DNA of 64,000 nucleotides from Arthrinium phaeospermum (taxonomy: Eukaryota; Ascomycota; Sordariomycetes; Amphisphaeriales; Apiosporaceae). A program made the position numbers and the translations under genes. The DNA lies in NCBI GenBank assembly GCA_006503535.1, contig QYRS01000017.1:186001-250000 (forward strand). Direction: 5' to 3'. Numbering within the stretch: position 1 is the first letter of the stretch; each line of letters begins with the position of its first letter. Below, piece after piece: positions 59,625 through 64,000 of this stretch. The notes below the pieces were generated by a model. The model saw only the letters and a list, made by a program, of their open reading frames with translations, made no database searches and was not told the DNA's origin.

Positions 59625-60833
59625 ATGCCCCGGGCGCCGCGCACCTCGTGCGATCGCTGCCATGCGCAAAAGCTCAAATGCCAGAAGCAGTACGGGACCA
59701 CCGTCTGTTCGCGATGCATGAAAGCGGGTGTGACGTGCGTGACCCAGCCAAACGTACCCGATTTTGGGCGTACTCCCTACTGACACGATCCCCGAAGATG
59801 CCTTTTCAGCCCGCCTGGTAGGGCTACAATTCGTCAAACTCCGGTTGATCACACCACCGACGGCCCTTCTCACGCACAGAATCAGGATGAACTGGCACCC
59901 GTGGCGCTCCAGGATATTCAGATGCAATTTGATTGGCCAACCATGGCCTTAGATACTCCATGGGAACCCTTGCCAGAGTTAACGCCGGAGCTCCCCCATG
60001 GTCCTGAATCGTCCGCCAGCTCCAGTCAGCCCACAGAGCCGCCAGAGGCACCGGACGACGTGAGAAGCTCAATTGTACGCCGCCTATCAAACATGGCAGC
60101 CGAGTTTGACCACCTCTACTCAAGCGCAGCGGCAGAGGAACTCCGGCACCTACCCAACGATGAATCCATACGTGAGATTGCCACCAAGTGGGGGAAAGAG
60201 CACAACCAGCAGAAAGTCCTGGAGCACCTCTTCGCCTCTACGCAGCAGCTCATTGGCATCTACCCCGAGGCAATGGGGCAGATATTCCGGGAACGGCACA
60301 AGGTGGATTGCCAAGACCCTGGCTGCATACACCATGAACCCCTGCCCGCCGAGTTCGCGGATGTTGGTGACCTTTTCGAGGAGCACGACGGCATGACAAG
60401 GGAGATAGACCATTTCCTCTTTGATCACTTAGTGTTATGCCACTCCCGTCTAAACGACCTTCTCGGGACACTGCTATTGCGTCTCAAGATGTGCAGCCTG
60501 ATCAGCGCGAGGACACCCGTGCTCGACGAGTCCGATTTTGACGTCCCGACGCTGACGGTGGGCAACGTCGTCGTCTCGGCCCACTCGGCCACGTCGATGC
60601 AGGCCTTGCTTCTCGTCCACATCGCCACTTCGCTCGTCTCGCGCGCGCGGCAGTTGCGGGAGAGGATGGGTCTCGCGCTCACGGATACCCGGCAAGTCAC
60701 AAAGACGACATCGAGCAGCAAGGCGCATCTCCTCGGCCTTCGCTGCGACGTCTTGGTGGAGGAGTCGGAGTCGAGGCTCAAGCTCTTGAAGATAGCCCGA
60801 GACCACATGTCAGAACTTCGATTCGAACAATGA
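59625..60833 (+). CDS. Zn2Cys6 transcription factor, AflR-like
   Basis: Exons 59625-59753 and 59880-60833 give 360 residues. The six zinc ligands are C9, C12, C19, C28, C31 and C38 (CDRCHAQKLKCQKQYG..., CSRCMKAGVTC), the binuclear cluster that binds CGG half-sites. The intron (126 nt) is placed so that the acceptor GCACAG joins in frame; several other acceptors nearby give wrong phase. The second exon has a region like the aflatoxin-regulator C-terminal domain (VLCHSRLNDLLGTLLLRL, then VGNVVVSAHSATSMQALLLVHIATSL). Such factors usually control a local metabolic cluster, but no core biosynthetic gene is in this window. The stop is only 66 nt from the convergent neighbour's stop. Confidence 0.83.
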
Positions 60834-60899
60834 AGTACTATATACCCCCGTCCTTATGACACAGCCACCAAAAGCTTAGGTATGGAGATCCGACATGTG

Positions 60900-62335
60900 T
60901 TACTGTTGCAATGCCTGCCATGAAAGAAGCCAACCAAAGATCTGGAAAAGTGACAGCCATGAACCTACGGCAGCAGCAACTTCCTAATTGGGTCATTGTT
61001 AGCACGCGGCCTTGACTGTGGAGCATTGTACGGCACGCTGGGAGAAGTAAACCAGGCACTTACCCACCGCTCCATTCCCGTCTTGTGGGTCATGACGTCT
61101 CGGTGGAAGTTGGGGTACTGGATCAACAACGTGATGCGGCAGGGTCCGTAGTTCTCATCGCTCCGATCACATGTCAGCTGCATCTGCCGCCCCGCGGTGA
61201 CCACATCGACCTTGTAGTCGTACGCCGGCTTTCGACCGGGCAGCTCCTGGCGGACCAAGCCAAGATTGAGGGACGAGGTGGCCGCGGCGTCCACCAGCTG
61301 GAGCCGGGTGTATCCGTATTCCAGGCTCTCTTGGAGAGACAGGGCCGTGTCCCAGACTGCGAGCCACAGGCTCGGGAACTCGTGGCCGAAGGAGTCGTTG
61401 AAGGCCTTTTGGCTGTCGACTGGAGAGGGTTCTGGTCAGATCTGTCTATCTAGTAGTAGTAAGGCTCAAGATGCGTCTGCTCACAGTTGAAGAAGGCCTG
61501 GGCCAGGATCGGCGTCGTTGGGTGCGAGTTGACCATGTGCTCGTTGGCGTTCAAAGCCAACATGTTGTACGTCGTATTCTGCCACACAAAGCGGGAGATG
61601 CCGGTGTCCCACTGCGACGTGCAGTTGCACCAGTCGCCCGGTGTCTGGACCTGGTCACAGGCTGGCAGGCCGCCCTCCATCCAGCCGACGAAACACTTTG
61701 GCTTGCTGTCGAGGGTGAGGCTTGCCTGCGAACTCCACGCCACGTTCTGCATCACGGCGACAGAAGGGTAGAAGACCGACTCCTGCGCGGCGGGTTTGTG
61801 CGTGTGAGCCACCGGTGCTAGTGCAGGCGATTATGAAACGCGTCTTGATTCGACTTACCACCTCATCCTTGTGCACAACTATTTCGACGTTCTGCAGGTC
61901 TGACCTCCACAGTTTTAGTACCAGTATCGGCATCACGATGGCGGTGATTGCCGCCGTCCATGTTGTGTTGCGCCGGTTCGCCGTCCACTCCGTATTCGAG
62001 GAGTTCGATGGGGAGCTCGACGGGGCGCTTGAGTAGGACTTCAACGAGGAGCTCGGCTGGGTACGTGAATCGCGGGGACGTCCTGGGAGTGCTGGTCGGA
62101 CCTTTTTCCAGTACCAGGCAAGCAGGGAAAGGAAGCTGGGGACGACGAGCAAGACTATGATGACATACGGCCACAAGAACTGGGAGAGGGAAAAGTATGG
62201 CTGAGAAGCCCAGAATAATATGGTAAGACAGCAGGAGAGCAACAGAGCTGCGATGTCGCAAACGTGTCTGAACTGGTGATGGTTACTTGTGAAGACATAT
62301 TTGCCGAAGGGGGGTTTGCAATTGAAGCGACCCAT
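60900..62335 (-). CDS. Four-TM membrane protein with large Cys-containing non-cytosolic domain, unknown function
   Basis: Complement exons 62335-61859, 61782-61485, 61419-61064 and 60983-60900 give 404 residues in frame. Predicted membrane helices are at DIAALLLSCCLTILFWA, WPYVIIVLLVVPSFLSLLAWYW and TAAITAIVMPILVLKLW, then a region of about 210 residues with WCNCTSQWDTG, FHRDVMTHKTGMERW and several Cys. The last exon encodes only 27 residues and a fourth helix (VGSWLSLFQIFGWLLSW). The first intron acceptor (GCGCAG) was chosen because an earlier one gives a wrong phase. I do not recognise the family. The TM layout would place the middle domain outside the cytosol if the first helices alternate. 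Confidence 0.75.
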
Positions 62336-63314
62336 AATGGCGAACGAGAGGCCGAGGGCGGTCCATGGGGTCGCCGTTGCGTGCGACAGCAGGTTTCAGT
62401 AGATGAGATGTCGACTCCAACTTATGAAGCAGAACAAAAGGAAGTTCATAATACTTAAGGTATCGCGCTGCTCTACAGTTGCCTACACAATGTATGCATG
62501 CGACGTTGCAGTCTCCAAGAAGTCGGGGGTCCAGCCATCTGAGCAGGCTGTGATGAGAGACGTCGACGATCTTAATGCCCGGCAGTTGATAATACGAGGA
62601 AACAACATCCGACAATTTGCCCGGCGAGGCCCTGCGCATGAACGTTTGAGGGGTCGTGCTACCCAATCTATTGAAAACCCTGTAGAGCGGTTGCTTAGGG
62701 TAAGGCTGGGTAAGGCCTCCTGGCGGCGACTAGAATAGGTATACCGACTTTGCCCACCAATAGCTCCCACGTACTTGGGGTTATTCCACTTGATTACGCA
62801 GGGGAAGTAATTTGAGATATCGTGCCATATTCTGGGATATTTCTGTAGTGGCGTGACAACTGTGTAACTGGAATACCAGCCTCTTGAGATGTTAGAAACC
62901 TGACCGGTCTAATCTCCCAGGGGACTCAGCCCCCAACTTTGGGGTTGGCAGATCAGGCTCTGGTCGAAAACGAGCGGGCAAGCCAACCACACAACTGCAC
63001 AACCGCCCAGCACGTACTTGGCACTGTTAGGTTACCTGGCAACTAATCTACTTCAACCAGACCAGAAAGAAATGCATAGCGGTGATGCAACCTTCCTATT
63101 CTGCTGCCGGTTTCGATTCAGCCAGCCCCTGACTGAGCCTCACCGGGCCATGTTGAGATAAGAACCATGCCCTCCCCCAAGTACGCCTCGCGTCTAGTTC
63201 CCGCCAACACCACCACTTTGCATTCGGCTTGCTCATTCTGTCTTGCCCCATTCTGCATCGCCTAGCCGCTGCCCGCTGCCCGCTGCCCGCTGCCCGCTGC
63301 TCGCTCGTGTAAAT
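62336..63314. other. Divergent upstream region of the membrane protein and the CFEM gene
   Basis: About 980 nt. No gene is supported. The heptamer repeat at 63266 lies at its right end. Confidence 0.4.
63266..63300. repeat. CCGCTGC heptamer tandem repeat, five copies
   Basis: Five perfect tandem copies of ccgctgc sit in the probable 5' leader of the CFEM gene, 14 nt before its ATG. The repeat unit is not a multiple of three. Confidence 0.85.
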
Positions 63315-63930
63315 ATGCATCTGCGTCACCTCCTATCTGGATGGCTAGTCCTCCTCCCGGCCATCATCGCCCAGAAGATCTTCATCGACCAGCTTCCCGG
63401 CTACAAAGCCCTCCCGTCCTGCGCCGAACGTCCAGTCCACACCATTGTGAAGGACATGAGCCTGGGGTGCGGCGACGGCAAAAGGACGACGTCGTACGGC
63501 TGCTTTTGTACGGCCAGCTCGACGCACTTTGTCTCCCTCATCAGCAAGGAAGTGGCCAAGCTCTGCCTGCCCGACACCACCACCGCCGTCGAGCAAGCCA
63601 CGGACCTCTTTGGCAGCTACTGTGCCATTGGGTCGGCGGCGAACGGCACTGCAGGTCGGTCAAGCCTCCCTCACCCTAGTCTCCAGACATTAACATTGGC
63701 TGGTTGCCCTAGTCTTGTCCAAGATCGTGTCTGCATCAGTGACAGTAGGCGCGACGGCGACCCCGTCCAGCCCGAGCGCGTCCCCGACTGCGTCGCCGGG
63801 TGCGGCCTCGAGCCGCCCAACGTTGCCCGCGTCGCCTTCCGAAACAGGCTCGTCTGGTGCCCAGGCCCACTCGTACGATCGAACATTGGCATTCGTCATG
63901 CTTGGCCTCGGCCTGAGATGGGTGTTATAA
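63315..63930 (+). CDS. CFEM-domain protein with probable GPI anchor
   Basis: Exons 63315-63654 and 63713-63930 give 185 residues. The signal peptide MHLRHLLSGWLVLLPAIIA is followed by the CFEM domain: LPSCAERPV, MSLGCGDG, YGCFC, AKLC and FGSYC, six cysteines instead of eight. After it comes a Ser/Thr/Pro/Ala-rich linker (TATPSSPSASPTASPGAA) and a C-terminal hydrophobic stretch (LAFVMLGLGLRWVL) typical of GPI signals. CFEM proteins act at the cell surface, some in haem uptake. The Cys after CAxx and one of the later pair are missing, and the Asp that binds haem in Csa2-type proteins is not where expected. The donor GTCGGT is weak, but the frame and tail support the junction. Confidence 0.83.
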
Positions 63931-64000
63931 GTGTTGCGAAAGATGAAATAATATAGGTCGGGTAATACTCGTTCGGGAGGGGTGGTCTGATCTGTAAATT

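Overview
The window is nuclear DNA from a filamentous ascomycete (Pezizomycotina). Genes are intron-bearing, with GT...AG introns mostly of 50-200 nt and branch points such as gctaac. The gene set includes an AA9 polysaccharide monooxygenase, a HET protein, a NACHT NLR, a CFEM protein, a Zn2Cys6 factor and a CYT-18-type mitochondrial TyrRS. The gene set and GC-rich coding style suggest a Sordariomycete, possibly Sordariales; this is inference. Exon structures were built by hand from reading frame, splice consensus and family resemblance.

Layout. 0-3.7 kb: the first exon of a short-chain dehydrogenase at the left edge, a secreted AA9 LPMO and a secreted histidine phosphatase. 4.8-11.6 kb: a HET-domain gene and a 1083-residue NACHT NLR, divergently transcribed across about 2.3 kb of low-GC DNA holding a decayed gene; this is the most accessory-looking part. 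13-31 kb: mostly housekeeping genes: an 85-residue Tyr/Asn/Ser/Gly-rich protein with a 21-nt exon, thioredoxin reductase with an in-frame upstream targeting-like extension lacking ATG, a PQ-loop protein, SFH5, NPR2, mitochondrial TyrRS, SDH4 and a LaeA-like methyltransferase. 31.3-37.7 kb: a 6.5-kb stretch without a convincing gene. 37.7-52.6 kb: a GH18 chitinase-like protein with an altered catalytic motif, VPS53 with a one-base frame break in a C run, an uncharacterised CxxC protein, DSK2, a quinone oxidoreductase, a metallo-beta-lactamase-fold protein and a GST-like protein. 53.4-64 kb: a transposase-like HTH protein overlapping an MFS transporter, a small Cys-rich secreted protein, a conserved C2H2-like protein, an AflR-like Zn2Cys6 factor, a four-TM membrane protein and a six-cysteine CFEM/GPI protein.

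There is no biosynthetic cluster, CRISPR, rRNA or convincing tRNA. Several genes join general cell functions: NPR2 (TORC1 control), VPS53 and SFH5 (membrane and lipid traffic), DSK2 (ubiquitin delivery), SDH4 and TyrRS (mitochondria). HET, the NLR and possibly the CFEM and small secreted proteins belong to recognition and environmental interaction. Short TAGGTA/TACCTA motifs recur in intergenic DNA throughout.
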